Shown in pieces: positions 1-8,632 of a stretch of 64,000 nucleotides of DNA (positions are counted from its first letter, which is position 1; each line of letters begins with the position of its first letter). The notes under the pieces are model-generated. The model searched no databases and was not told the DNA's origin. It saw only the letters and a list, made by a program, of their open reading frames with translations. The position numbers and the translations under genes were made by a program. The DNA is from Rhizobium sp. RU36D (GTDB lineage Bacteria; Pseudomonadota; Alphaproteobacteria; Rhizobiales; Rhizobiaceae), in contig NZ_FWXU01000001.1 in the NCBI RefSeq assembly GCF_900176345.1, positions 62,001-126,000 of the forward strand, written 5' to 3'.

Positions 1-362
1 CCAACCGGGACAAGCCAGGCTTTGCCCGCGACACATCCTTCTCCTTCGCCCATGACGGAGAAGCCGCCCTGCATCTGGCCTTTCTCGGCGCCATCGGCGC
101 CGACGAATACCTGTTTCGCCTGACGGCGGTGGGCCACAAGGCCGATGACGAGACCCTGCGCCAGGCCTTCGGGCTGACAACGCGCGAATCGGAAGTGCTC
201 TTGTGGATCGCCAAGGGCAAGTCCAACCGCGATATCGGCGATATCCTGGGGCTGTCGGCGCGCACGGTGAACAAGCACCTGGAGCAGATCTACGTGAAGC
301 TCGGCGTCGAAAACCGCGCCTCGGCAGCCGTCATGGCGGCGAATGCGCTGCGGGAGACGTGA
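1..362 (+). CDS. LuxR-type response regulator, C-terminal part (5' end outside window)
   Basis: The open frame runs in from the left edge (first whole codon at position 3) and ends at a TGA at 360-362. The last 65 or so residues form a LuxR/GerE helix-turn-helix: the segment LTTRESEVLLWIAKGKSNRD is the typical start of this domain, followed by IG.ILGLSARTVNKH and a C-terminal helix. The roughly 40 residues before it (FLGAIGADEYLFRLTAV) look like the end of a receiver domain or linker, so the protein is probably a two-component transcription factor. An internal ATG-like start at 129 is possible but would cut the conserved upstream part. The target genes cannot be told from what is visible. Confidence 0.75.
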   Translation, partial: NRDKPGFARDTSFSFAHDGEAALHLAFLGAIGADEYLFRLTAVGHKADDETLRQAFGLTTRESEVLLWIAKGKSNRDIGDILGLSARTVNKHLEQIYVKLGVENRASAAVMAANALRET

Positions 363-372
363 ACTTTCAATC

Positions 373-648
373 CTATGGAAGAAGCTTGATCTCCAGGCGA
401 CTGCCAGTCGCTTCCGCGTAACGCTGCAACGTCGCCACCGACGGCGAAACGCCGCCGGCTTCCAGACGCGCAATGGCGGACTGCGTGGTGCCTATGCGGC
501 GCGCCAATTCAGCTTGCGATAGCTTCGCCCTGGTACGCGCGAGCACAAGGGCTTCCAGAAGTTGGAACTCGATGTCAGCCTTCGCATATTCCTCACGGAA
601 TTCCGGATGCTCAATCAACCTCTGCTTCAGATCGGCAAGCTTGGTCAT
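373..648 (-). CDS. XRE-family antitoxin, HigA-like
   Basis: This 91-aa protein has an N-terminal helical region and a Cro/C1-type helix-turn-helix around residues 40-75, with the pattern LSQAELARRIGTTQSAIARL. It is the second gene of a toxin-first pair, the gene order of HigBA systems, and its ATG overlaps the toxin stop by four bases (ATGA), so the two are probably translationally coupled. Known relatives neutralise their toxin and repress their own promoter. The pair sits between a LuxR-type regulator on the other strand and an acyl-CoA synthetase, with no visible mobile-element remnant. Family assignment is fairly safe; the name higA is by gene order only. Confidence 0.8.
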   Translation of the reverse strand: MTKLADLKQRLIEHPEFREEYAKADIEFQLLEALVLARTRAKLSQAELARRIGTTQSAIARLEAGGVSPSVATLQRYAEATGSRLEIKLLP

Positions 649-971
649 ATCTCGATGTCCTTCATCCGTTTATGCGCGATTTCGAGCGCCATTCTCGGTG
701 TTTTCTGGCTCTTCTTCACAAAAACATGAAGAATAACAATTCTCCGTCCCGTGACGGTAACATAAATGCCGCGAGCGATGCCTTCGCTTGACTTCGCTCT
801 GAGCTCCCACAGTTTTCCTTCGAGATGCTTGACGTGAGGCTCCCTGAATTGCTCGAGCCCCACATTCTCAATGGCCTCCAATAGACGGATCAATCTTGCC
901 TGCAACCCGGGTGGTAACCCCAGGATTTCAGCATCGACCACCGCGCCAAAGGTCTCAACGCTCCATGTCAT
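645..971 (-). CDS. RelE/HigB-like toxin (phage Gp49-like family)
   Basis: This 108-aa protein has the layout of the phage-derived Gp49-like/HigB toxin family (PF05973): a central segment KHLEGKLWELRAKSSEG followed by a short beta strand and the C-terminal pattern HVFVKKSQKTP. These toxins are ribosome-dependent mRNA interferases. The conserved basic C-terminal segment is present, so the toxin looks intact rather than decayed. The gene starts at an ATG (969-971) and overlaps the downstream antitoxin gene by four bases. Function is inferred from family and from pairing with an XRE protein. Confidence 0.8.
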   Translation of the reverse strand: MTWSVETFGAVVDAEILGLPPGLQARLIRLLEAIENVGLEQFREPHVKHLEGKLWELRAKSSEGIARGIYVTVTGRRIVILHVFVKKSQKTPRMALEIAHKRMKDIEI

Positions 972-1010
972 TGGAGAAATATAGCGAATAAGAGATAATT
1001 TTGCAACCGC

Positions 1011-2663
1011 CTAACCCAATGCCCTCGCCCGCTCCCTAAGTACATATTTCTGGATCTTGCCCGTCGATGTCTTAGGCAACGGTCCGAAGACTACCGTCTT
1101 TGGCGCCTTGAAATGCGCCATATTGGCCCGGCAGAAGTCGATCAGTTCCCGCTCCGTCACCTCGGCGCCGGGCTTGAGGCCGATGAAGGCGCAGGGTGTT
1201 TCGCCCCATTTCTCATCGGGTCGCGCGACGATCGCCGCTTCCATGACGGCGGGGTGGCGATAGAGCACGCTTTCCACCTCGATGGACGAGATGTTCTCCC
1301 CGCCTGAGATGATGATGTCCTTGGAACGATCCTTGATCTCGATATAACCGTCGGGATGGCAAACCGCGAGGTCGCCGGAATGAAACCAGCCGCCGGAAAA
1401 CGCCTTGGCCGTCGATGGCGGATTCTTCAGATAGCCGCGCATGACATTATTGCCGCGGAAGAAGATCTCGCCCATGGTCTCGCCATCCGCCGGCACCGGC
1501 TCCAGCGTCTCGGGGTCGGCGACCATCAAGCCGTCAAGCACGGAGTAGCGGACGCCTTGGCGGGCTTTCAGCCGGGATTTCTCGGTGATCTCCAACTCGT
1601 CCCATTCGCCATGCCAGGCGCAGACCACCGCCGGTCCATAGGTCTCGGTCAGGCCGTAGGTATGGGTGATGTCGAAGCCCAGCGCCTCCATGGCTTCGAT
1701 GACGGCAGCCGGCGGCGCGGCACCGGCGGTCATCACACGCACCTTGTGATCGATGCCGGATTTCAGTTCGTTCGGCGCATGCGCCAGCATGTTGAGCACG
1801 ATCGGCGCGCCGCAGAAATGGGTGACGCGCTCGCTGCGGATCAGGTCATAGACCGGCTCGACGCGGACAGCCCGCAGGCAGACATTGGTGCCAGCCGCCG
1901 CCGCGATGGTCCAGGGAAAGCACCAGCCATTGCAATGAAACATCGGCAGGGTCCAGAGATAGACCGGATGGTGGTTCATGCCCCAGGTCAGTATGTTGCC
2001 GATGGCATTCAGATAGGCACCCCTGTGGTGATAGACGACGCCCTTGGGATCGCCCGTCGTGCCTGAGGTATAGTTGAGGCTGATCGCATCCCATTCGTCC
2101 GCAGGACGCTCCCACCGGAAATCGGCATAGCCCTCTTGAAGCAAGCCGTCATAGGTCAGTTTTCCGATGCGCTTGCCGCCATGATAGCTGGGATCGAGGA
2201 TATCGACCACCTCGATGCTGCGCCCAGTGCGCGCCAAGGCCTTTTCCACCACCCCGGAAAACTCGGGATCGACGATCACCATCCGCGCTTCGGCATGGTT
2301 GAGAATGAAGGCAATGGCCTCGGCATCCAGCCGCGTGTTGATGGTGTTGAGCACGGCGCCCACCATCGGCACGGCAAAATGCGCCTCAAACATCTCGGGT
2401 ATATTGGCGGCGACGATGGAGACCGTATCGCCCTTGCCGATACCACGCGCCGCAAGCGCGCTGGCCAGCCGGCGCACCCGGTCATAGGTTTGTGCCCAAT
2501 TGCGCCTGACGTTCCCGTAGATCACCGCCGGATGGGCAGGATAGACTGAAGCCGTGCGCTCCAGGAAGCTGAGCGGCGTCATCTGTGAAAAATTTGCCTG
2601 GCTCTTGTCGAGATCGCGTTCGTAGATGCCACCGGCCACGGCAAGAGGCTCGCCCTGCATCAT
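1011..2663 (-). CDS. Acyl-CoA synthetase (AMP-dependent ligase)
   Basis: The enzyme activates a carboxylic acid with ATP and CoA to acyl-CoA. Of 550 residues, the P-loop-like motif YTSGTTGDPKGV lies near residues 198-209. The later motifs HTYGLTETYG, SGDLAVCHPDGYIEIKDRSKD and the lysine motif PKTSTGKIQKY near the C-terminus complete the adenylate-forming set. The frame is open much further upstream, but the two adjacent ATGs at 2658-2663 follow a good GGGAGGA ribosome site, so I start there. It resembles medium-chain or 3-methylmercaptopropionate CoA ligases (DmdB-type); the true substrate is not visible. It lies downstream of livK, separated by a terminator, so it is probably a separate unit or reached by read-through. 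Confidence 0.9.
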   Translation of the reverse strand: MMQGEPLAVAGGIYERDLDKSQANFSQMTPLSFLERTASVYPAHPAVIYGNVRRNWAQTYDRVRRLASALAARGIGKGDTVSIVAANIPEMFEAHFAVPMVGAVLNTINTRLDAEAIAFILNHAEARMVIVDPEFSGVVEKALARTGRSIEVVDILDPSYHGGKRIGKLTYDGLLQEGYADFRWERPADEWDAISLNYTSGTTGDPKGVVYHHRGAYLNAIGNILTWGMNHHPVYLWTLPMFHCNGWCFPWTIAAAAGTNVCLRAVRVEPVYDLIRSERVTHFCGAPIVLNMLAHAPNELKSGIDHKVRVMTAGAAPPAAVIEAMEALGFDITHTYGLTETYGPAVVCAWHGEWDELEITEKSRLKARQGVRYSVLDGLMVADPETLEPVPADGETMGEIFFRGNNVMRGYLKNPPSTAKAFSGGWFHSGDLAVCHPDGYIEIKDRSKDIIISGGENISSIEVESVLYRHPAVMEAAIVARPDEKWGETPCAFIGLKPGAEVTERELIDFCRANMAHFKAPKTVVFGPLPKTSTGKIQKYVLRERARALG

Positions 2664-2792
2664 AATTCCTCCCCTGAAATTCTCCTCGGACGCAGTATTG
2701 CGCAATCCGTGGCTTGGGCAACTGCAAAAGAGGTGAGATCGGGAAGAATGGCGTGAATAAGCAGGATGCCGATGCGAAGGCTCGAAACGCAA

Positions 2793-2818
2793 AGAGCCCG
2801 GCGCGATGGCCGGGCTCT
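2793..2818 (-). terminator. Hairpin terminator after livK
   Basis: A perfect 10-bp stem (AGAGCCCGGC paired with GCCGGGCTCT) with a 6-base loop lies 25 bases past the livK stop. On the minus strand it is followed by TTTGCGTTT, which is T-rich but not a perfect T run. It probably terminates or attenuates transcription from livK into the acyl-CoA synthetase gene. Confidence 0.7.
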
Positions 2819-2842
2819 CCGTTGTAACTTTGGCGAAAAGGA

Positions 2843-3958
2843 TCAGCCCTGCGGGAAGTAGGAATACTTGCCGTCCGGACCCTTCTTCCATTCGTACATG
2901 ATGTAGCCGGGGATCTTCGGGTCGCCCTTCGCGTCGAAGGACATCTCGCCGAGAACGGTCGGGAAGGAGCCCTTCTTCATGGCTTCTGCAACGGCTTCCG
3001 GCTCGTTCGAACCGGCGGCCTTGGCAGCTGCTGCGATCGTCTGCAGAGCAGCGTAGGAGTAGAGCGTGTAGGCTTCCGGGTTGAAGCCGGCTGCCTTGAA
3101 CTTCTCGACGAGTTCCTTGTTGGCCGGGTTCAGCGTCGGGTCGGGGCCGAAGGTGTTCAGCGTACCGGCAACGGCGTCGCCAGCGATCGAGGCCAGTTCG
3201 TTCGAAACAATACCGTCACCGGAAACGAGCGTTGCCTTCAGGCCCTGGTCGGCAGCCTGGCGGATGATCAGACCGGCTTCGGTGTGAAGACCGCCCCAGT
3301 AGATGATCGAGACGCCGGCTTCCTTCATCTTGGCGATAAGCGCCGAGAAGTCCTTGTCGCCGGTGTTGACGCCTTCATACATGACCTCGGTCACGCCGGC
3401 TGCGTTCATCGCCTTCTTGGTTTCGTCGGCAAGGCCCTGGCCATAAGGGGTCTTGTCGTGAACGACGGCAATCTTGCCATCCTTGAACTTTTCAGCCAGG
3501 TACTTGCCGGCAACGCCACCCTGCTGGTCGTCACGACCGCAGGTGCGGAAGGTGTTCCACAGGCCGCGTTCCGTGAAGGTCGGGTTGGTTGCAGCCGGTG
3601 TGATCTGTAGGATGCCGTTTTCGGCATAGACTTCCGAGGCCGGGATGGAAACGCCGGAGTTGAAGTGGCCAACCACGAACTTGACGCCATCAGCAACGAA
3701 CTTGTTCGCAACCGAGATGCCCTGCTTGGGGTCGGAGACGTCGTCGCCCAGAACGATCTTGATCTGTTCGCCGTTGATGCCACCGGCCGCATTGATGTCG
3801 GCTGCAGCCTGCTCAGCACCCTTCTGAAGCTGTGCGCCGAACGCGGCGTTCGGGCCGGTCAGCGGGCCGCCGACGCCGACAAGGATGTCAGCCCAGGCAT
3901 TGCCGCTGAAGGCAACCATGGCGCTCAGCGCCACGGCTGAAAGAAGCGTCTTCTTCAT
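2843..3958 (-). CDS. livK: Branched-chain amino-acid ABC transporter, substrate-binding protein
   Basis: This is the periplasmic ligand-binding protein of a Liv-type ABC importer (Peripla_BP_6 family), 371 aa. Residues 1-23 form a clear signal peptide ending WA before the mature sequence [12 protein letters not shown], the usual N-terminus of LivJ/LivK proteins. The binding-fold signature [19 protein letters not shown] is present. It is the last transporter gene of a minus-strand set with livHMGF upstream and is followed by a hairpin terminator. The 116-bp gap before it carries an inverted repeat, so it may have its own promoter or be separately controlled. Ligands are probably Leu/Ile/Val or related amino acids. 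Confidence 0.92.
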   Translation of the reverse strand: MKKTLLSAVALSAMVAFSGNAWADILVGVGGPLTGPNAAFGAQLQKGAEQAAADINAAGGINGEQIKIVLGDDVSDPKQGISVANKFVADGVKFVVGHFNSGVSIPASEVYAENGILQITPAATNPTFTERGLWNTFRTCGRDDQQGGVAGKYLAEKFKDGKIAVVHDKTPYGQGLADETKKAMNAAGVTEVMYEGVNTGDKDFSALIAKMKEAGVSIIYWGGLHTEAGLIIRQAADQGLKATLVSGDGIVSNELASIAGDAVAGTLNTFGPDPTLNPANKELVEKFKAAGFNPEAYTLYSYAALQTIAAAAKAAGSNEPEAVAEAMKKGSFPTVLGEMSFDAKGDPKIPGYIMYEWKKGPDGKYSYFPQG

Positions 3959-3997
3959 CTTGATACTCCCAATTTTTGGGCGGGTCTATTGCATGAA

Positions 3998-4027
3998 CCT
4001 GCATGATACCCACCATCATCATGCAGG
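3998..4027. promoter_or_regulatory. 10-bp inverted repeat upstream of livK
   Basis: CCTGCATGAT (3998-4007) and ATCATGCAGG (4018-4027) are perfect complements with a 10-base spacer, about 40 bases before the livK start. No T run follows on either strand, so an operator or a 5'-leader hairpin is more likely than a terminator. The regulator is unknown. Confidence 0.45.
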
Positions 4028-4074
4028 AAAACTGTTCCACTCTGACGGTATTCCAGACGAGAAAAACCCGCCTG

Positions 4075-4428
4075 TCAATCTCTCTTCTTCCACGAGAAGG
4101 CTGAGGTTTTCTCGTATAGCCAATAGTATTTTTCGGTCATCTGCCCCGTGCGATGCATGCGGAACCCGATCGTTGCAAAGACCAGAAGCAGTACCACGTC
4201 GATGGCGTAGTAGAACGGGCTGATGAACGGTCCCGCAAACAGCGAGAAGTGCAGGAACCGCATGACGAAGCCCAGAAGCAGCGAATAGATCACCACGACA
4301 GGATATTCCTGCCAACTATCCGCCACCGCCTTGCCGGATCGCCAAGCGGTCCAGAAGCCGATGATAAGAACCAGGACGCGCAGCACATACCGCACGCCGC
4401 TATCTGTTTCGAAAAAAAGTCCCTGCAT
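4075..4428 (-). CDS. Small integral membrane protein, DUF6867-like
   Basis: This 117-aa protein has about three hydrophobic segments: LRVLVLIIGFWTAW near residues 15-30, VVIYSLLLGFVMRFLHFSLF near 45-65, and YAIDVVLLLVFATIGF near 73-90. A charged C-terminal tail ends in KKRD. Proteins of this kind (DUF6867, from memory) are found between livF and livK in many rhizobia, which matches its place here. It lies 24 bases after livF in the same direction. It might be an accessory subunit or a membrane chaperone of the branched-chain amino-acid transporter, but no function is established and I infer only the association. Confidence 0.7.
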   Translation of the reverse strand: MQGLFFETDSGVRYVLRVLVLIIGFWTAWRSGKAVADSWQEYPVVVIYSLLLGFVMRFLHFSLFAGPFISPFYYAIDVVLLLVFATIGFRMHRTGQMTEKYYWLYEKTSAFSWKKRD

Positions 4429-4452
4429 TTCAATAGCTCCCGAGGCGGCGCA

Positions 4453-5181
4453 TCAGTGGCGCCCGCCTTCCAGATAGGCTGCGCGCACCTGCGGATCGGC
4501 CAGCAGTTCCTTGCCGGAACCGCTCATGGTCACCTTGCCGTTGACCATGACATAGGCCCTGTCGGAGAGCTTCAGCGCTGCGAACGCATTCTGTTCCACG
4601 AGGAAGACGGTTAGTCCCTCTTCCTGGTTCAACTTCTTGATCGCCTCGAAGATGCCCTTGACGATCAGTGGTGCGAGGCCGAGCGACGGCTCGTCCAGGA
4701 GAAGCAGCTTGGGACGCGCCATCAGCGCACGCCCGATCGACAGCATCTGCTGTTCACCGCCCGAAAGCGTGCCGCCGCGCTGGCTCTGCCGCTCCTTCAG
4801 GCGCGGGAACAGCGTGAAGATCTTCTCGACGTCCTCGTTGAAGTATTTGAGGTTGTCGAGCCCGGCCCCCATCTGCAGGTTTTCATAAACCGTCATGCGC
4901 GGGAAAATGCGCCGCCCCTCGGGCGACTGGGCGATACGGCGGCGGGCAATAAGATGCGTCGGCTGGCGGGTGATGTCCTCGCCATCGAAGATCACCTTGC
5001 CGTTGCGCGCCTGCGGGCTTCCGCAGATCGTCATCATCAGCGTTGACTTGCCGGCGCCGTTGGCCCCGATCAGGCTGACGATCTCACCCCTGTTGACCTC
5101 GACATCCACCCCGCCAAGGGCGCGGATATTGCCGTAATAGGTCTCAACGCCCTGGACTTGCAGCAATGCAGTGCCGGTCAT
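4453..5181 (-). CDS. livF: Branched-chain amino-acid ABC transporter ATP-binding protein LivF
   Basis: This is one of the two ATPases that power the Liv importer, 242 aa. The Walker A motif GANGAGKST lies near residues 37-45, the ABC signature LSGGEQQML near 140, and Walker B LLLLDEPSLGLAP shortly after. The short form with an N-terminal VETYYGNIRAL is typical of LivF. I choose the ATG at 5179-5181, which overlaps the livG stop by one base (TGATG) and follows GGAGGAGACAAG; the upstream in-frame GTG is less likely. It is co-transcribed with livG, livM and livH. Confidence 0.93.
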   Translation of the reverse strand: MTGTALLQVQGVETYYGNIRALGGVDVEVNRGEIVSLIGANGAGKSTLMMTICGSPQARNGKVIFDGEDITRQPTHLIARRRIAQSPEGRRIFPRMTVYENLQMGAGLDNLKYFNEDVEKIFTLFPRLKERQSQRGGTLSGGEQQMLSIGRALMARPKLLLLDEPSLGLAPLIVKGIFEAIKKLNQEEGLTVFLVEQNAFAALKLSDRAYVMVNGKVTMSGSGKELLADPQVRAAYLEGGRH

Positions 5182-6053
5182 CACTTGTCTCCTCCGGCAA
5201 TCGCTTCCACGTCCGAAATCGCCTCTTCCAGTTCCTCGTCCTCGACACCCAGATAGGCTGCAATCACCTTCGGATCGTTCTTCACATGATCCGGCGTGCC
5301 ATCCGAGATCTTCTGGCCGTACTCCAGCACCACCACGTGGTCCGAAATCTCCATGACGACGGACATGTCGTGCTCGATCAGCAGGATGGAGGTGCCGGTA
5401 TCGGAGCGGATGCTCCGCAAGAGCGTATTGAGGGCGGCCGATTCCCGCGGGTTGAGACCGGCGGCCGGTTCATCAAGGCACAGAAGCTCGGGACCCGTGC
5501 ACATCGCGCGGGCGATTTCCAGTCGCCGCTGGGCACCATAGGGCAGATCACCCGCCGGATCGTCAGCACGGTCGGTGAGGTCGGCCTTGTCGAGCCAATA
5601 GGCGGCCAGGTCGATGGAGGCCTTCTCCGCCCGCTTGTAGGCTGGCAGTCCGAGCAGGCCGAGAACGGTGTAGCCCGATGCCAGCATCAGCGCATTGTGC
5701 TGCGCCACCAGCAGATTTTCGAGCACCGTCAGGCCGGAAAACAGCCTGATATTCTGGAACGTACGGGCCACCTTGGCCTTCTTGGTAACCTCGAAGTCCT
5801 CAAGGCGCTCCAGAAGGAAGCTGTCGCCGCCTTTCTGGTTCAGCGTGATCATACCCATCGTCGGCTTGTAGAAGCCGGTGATGCAGTTGAACACGGTGGT
5901 CTTGCCGGCGCCGTTGGGACCGATCAGGGCCGTGATATCGCCACGCTTTGCCTCGAAGGAGAAGTCGTTGATGGCCATAAGGCCGCCGAACCTCATCGAG
6001 AGATGTTCGACCTTGAGAATTGTATCCGTCATCACAGTGTTTCCGGAGGTCAT
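5181..6053 (-). CDS. livG: Branched-chain amino-acid ABC transporter ATP-binding protein LivG
   Basis: This is the second ATPase of the Liv importer, 290 aa. Walker A GPNGAGKTT is followed by the long LivG-specific insertion before the degenerate signature LPYGAQRRLEIARAM and Walker B LLCLDEPAAGLNP; a C-terminal LivG extension (VIAAYLG) is present. The ATG at 6051-6053 overlaps the livM stop by one base and follows AAGGAGGG, so it is preferred over the downstream ATG (MTDTIL). Tight spacing to livF and livM shows one operon. Confidence 0.93.
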   Translation of the reverse strand: MTSGNTVMTDTILKVEHLSMRFGGLMAINDFSFEAKRGDITALIGPNGAGKTTVFNCITGFYKPTMGMITLNQKGGDSFLLERLEDFEVTKKAKVARTFQNIRLFSGLTVLENLLVAQHNALMLASGYTVLGLLGLPAYKRAEKASIDLAAYWLDKADLTDRADDPAGDLPYGAQRRLEIARAMCTGPELLCLDEPAAGLNPRESAALNTLLRSIRSDTGTSILLIEHDMSVVMEISDHVVVLEYGQKISDGTPDHVKNDPKVIAAYLGVEDEELEEAISDVEAIAGGDK

Positions 6054-7450
6054 CAACCGTGACCCTCCTTGGTGAAGCTACCCGAGACAGCCTTGCGCTC
6101 CTTGAGGAAGGCCGTCGGCTCTCTGCTGCCAACAAAACCGCGCGGCTTGAACAGCATCACGATGATCATGGCGAGCCCGAACAGCAGCATTCGGTAGAGC
6201 TCGGGGGTAAAGTCCTCGCCAAACACATGCTTGAGGAATTCCATCTCGCGCAGCAGTTCGGTTCCGCCGACCATGACGATGGCTGCAACCGCGATGCCGG
6301 TGAGCGAGCCCATGCCGCCGAGAACGACAATGGCGAGAATGACAGCCGATTCGAGGAAGACGAAGCTTTCCGGCGAGACGAAGCCCTGGCGGGCGGCAAA
6401 GAACGACCCGGCGAAACCGCCGAACATCGCGCCGATGGCAAAGGCCGTAAGCTTGGTGGTGACCGTGTTGATCCCGAGCGAGCGGCAGGCGATCTCGTCT
6501 TCGCGAAGAGCCTCCCAGGCCCGGCCGATCGGCATGCCCCTAAGCTTGATCGTGACATAAGCCGTCAGCATGCAAAGTGCCAGGATCACATAGAACAGGA
6601 AGATCTTGTACCAGGCGGACGAGGTTGCAAGGCCCAAAGCCTTGGGAAAATACGTCGGCGACCCGACGTCGAAGCTCCAGATGCCGAACACAGAGGCCTT
6701 GGCGATGCCCGAAATGCCGAAGGTACCCTTCGTTACGTCAGTCCAGTTGATCAGCACCAGGCGGATGATCTCACCGAAAGCCAATGTGACAATGGCGAGA
6801 TAGTCGCCGCGAAGGCGAAGGACCGGGAAACCAAGGATGATACCCCAGAAGGCGGCAAGAATGCCGGCCATCGGCAGCAGCAGCCAGAAGGACAGGCCTA
6901 GATAGCTGGAGAGCAAAGCATAGGAATATGCGCCGACAGCATAGAAAGCGACATAGCCGAGGTCGAGCAGGCCCGCGAGCCCGACGACAATATTCAGGCC
7001 CCAGGCCAGCATCACATAGATCAGGATCTGGATGCCGAAGTTGTCGACATATTTCAGCGATCCCTGCGGTCCGAACAGCATGACGGATACCGGCGGATAG
7101 AGCAGCAGCGCAACCAGGGCAATCTTCAGGAAGTGCTCGCGAAAGAAGCCCTTCTCCGCGGAAACGTCCGGGATGCCGCTCTTGGCCTTGGCCAGCCTGC
7201 GCCGGTCAAGATGCGGCCGAACCAGCGCCACCACCAAGAAGCGGCCGACGGCGGCAACGGCGACGAATACCGCCAGAAGACCCCAGCGTGTCCGCCACAC
7301 CAGCGCGTTGTTGATATCCTGGTAGGTCTCGATACCGACGAACAGGATGAACATACCGAACGCAATCACGCCGGCAAACAAACCTTCCCTCAGGCCCCTG
7401 GCGATCGCGTTGGACGATCCGTTGCCCGCTTCATTTACGACTGTAGCCAT
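6053..7450 (-). CDS. livM: Branched-chain amino-acid ABC transporter permease LivM
   Basis: This 465-aa inner-membrane permease belongs to the BPD_transp_2 family. An N-terminal extension of about 120 residues with extra hydrophobic segments precedes the conserved core beginning near FGIQILIYVMLAWGLNIVVGLAGLLDLG, as is usual for the longer alphaproteobacterial LivM proteins. The cytoplasmic coupling segment EALREDEIACRSLGIN that contacts the ATPase is clear. It forms the translocation pore with LivH. The gene starts four bases after livH and overlaps livG by one base. Confidence 0.92.
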   Translation of the reverse strand: MATVVNEAGNGSSNAIARGLREGLFAGVIAFGMFILFVGIETYQDINNALVWRTRWGLLAVFVAVAAVGRFLVVALVRPHLDRRRLAKAKSGIPDVSAEKGFFREHFLKIALVALLLYPPVSVMLFGPQGSLKYVDNFGIQILIYVMLAWGLNIVVGLAGLLDLGYVAFYAVGAYSYALLSSYLGLSFWLLLPMAGILAAFWGIILGFPVLRLRGDYLAIVTLAFGEIIRLVLINWTDVTKGTFGISGIAKASVFGIWSFDVGSPTYFPKALGLATSSAWYKIFLFYVILALCMLTAYVTIKLRGMPIGRAWEALREDEIACRSLGINTVTTKLTAFAIGAMFGGFAGSFFAARQGFVSPESFVFLESAVILAIVVLGGMGSLTGIAVAAIVMVGGTELLREMEFLKHVFGEDFTPELYRMLLFGLAMIIVMLFKPRGFVGSREPTAFLKERKAVSGSFTKEGHG

Positions 7451-7454
7451 GGGA

Positions 7455-8357
7455 TCAAACCTTCTCGACTTCGGGGCGTCCGAGGATGCCGGTCGGCTTG
7501 AAGATCAGCACGAAGGCAAGCAGGCCGAAAGTGGCGACGTCTTTGTATGCGATCGAGAAGTAGGCCGACCACAAGGACTCGATGAGGCCGATCAGCAACC
7601 CGCCCAGCACAGCCCCCGGCAGGGAGCCGATGCCGCCGAGAACGGCTGCCGTGAATGCCTTGACACCCGGAATGAAGCCGTCATTGAACGAGGCCACCCC
7701 GTAATACATCAGATACATCGTGCCGGCGACGGCTGCGAGTGCCGCACCCATGATGAAGGTGATGGAAATCGTGCGGTCAACATCAACGCCCAGAAGCGCT
7801 GCCATCTTGCGGTCCTGCTCGGTGGCGCGCTGTGCGCGACCAAGCGGCGTCTTGTTGACGATATACCAGAAGATGGTGAGCAGCACGGCCGTGACTGCCA
7901 CGATCACAAGCTGCTTCAGCGAGATCGTGATTGCACCGAAATGATAGACATCCGTGACCAGCGGCGGGATCGGCTTGTTGCGCGGACCCTGCGTGACCTG
8001 GATGAAGTTGGACAGCACGATCGACATGCCGATCGCGGTGATCAGCGGCGCCAGGCGGAACGAACCGCGCAGCGGACGATAGGCGACCCGCTCGATTGTC
8101 CAGTTCCAGAGACCGGTCAGCAACATGCCGACCAGCAGCATCACCAACAGCAATATTGCCACCGGGATACCCGCGAAGAAGGATGTCAGGATGAGGAAAA
8201 CGATAAGGGCAGCGAAGCCGCCAAGCATGAAGATATCGCCATGGGCGAAATTGATCATGCCGATGATGCCGTAGACCATGGTGTAGCCGATTGCGACCAA
8301 GCCATAGATGGATCCAAGAGTCAGCCCGTTGATGAGCTGCTGGATGAAATACTCCAT
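7455..8357 (-). CDS. livH: Branched-chain amino-acid ABC transporter permease LivH
   Basis: This 300-aa membrane permease is the first gene of the liv operon. The N-terminus MEYFIQQLINGLTLGSIYGL and the following VYGIIGMINFAHGDIFMLG are hallmark LivH sequences, and the coupling helix region RATEQDRKMAALLGVDVDRT is present. The 275-bp region upstream (8358-8632) holds its promoter: it is AT-rich around 8480-8520, but I could not pick a convincing -35/-10 pair or operator. It pairs with LivM in the membrane. Confidence 0.93.
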   Translation of the reverse strand: MEYFIQQLINGLTLGSIYGLVAIGYTMVYGIIGMINFAHGDIFMLGGFAALIVFLILTSFFAGIPVAILLLVMLLVGMLLTGLWNWTIERVAYRPLRGSFRLAPLITAIGMSIVLSNFIQVTQGPRNKPIPPLVTDVYHFGAITISLKQLVIVAVTAVLLTIFWYIVNKTPLGRAQRATEQDRKMAALLGVDVDRTISITFIMGAALAAVAGTMYLMYYGVASFNDGFIPGVKAFTAAVLGGIGSLPGAVLGGLLIGLIESLWSAYFSIAYKDVATFGLLAFVLIFKPTGILGRPEVEKV

Positions 8358-8592
8358 GTACTATCCCCTGGACGCGAACTTCGAGGCCGCGTCTCTTGTA
8401 TGTTTACCCCCGAAGGGCGCCATAAACGCGATTCCATAGCGCTTTCAGTCAAAATGTGAAGCGCAAAAGGCAAGCACAGCGTAATTTTTTACCACTTGAT
8501 AACAATTTGACGCGAAAGCGGCCTTCATCCCTAAATTTACGGCAGTTTATGCCTATTATTTAGGCAATTAGTACCGTTTCGGCGTGAAGTGT

Positions 8593-8620
8593 CCACCGCC
8601 TGTGTCATTTCAGGCGGTGG
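8593..8620 (-). terminator. Hairpin downstream of the FAD/GcvT oxidoreductase gene
   Basis: A perfect 10-bp stem, CCACCGCCTG with CAGGCGGTGG, and an 8-base loop lie 13 bases past the stop of the minus-strand gene ending at 8633. No T run follows, so it may terminate weakly or mainly stabilise the mRNA end. Confidence 0.5.
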
Positions 8621-8632
8621 ATATCACACGCG

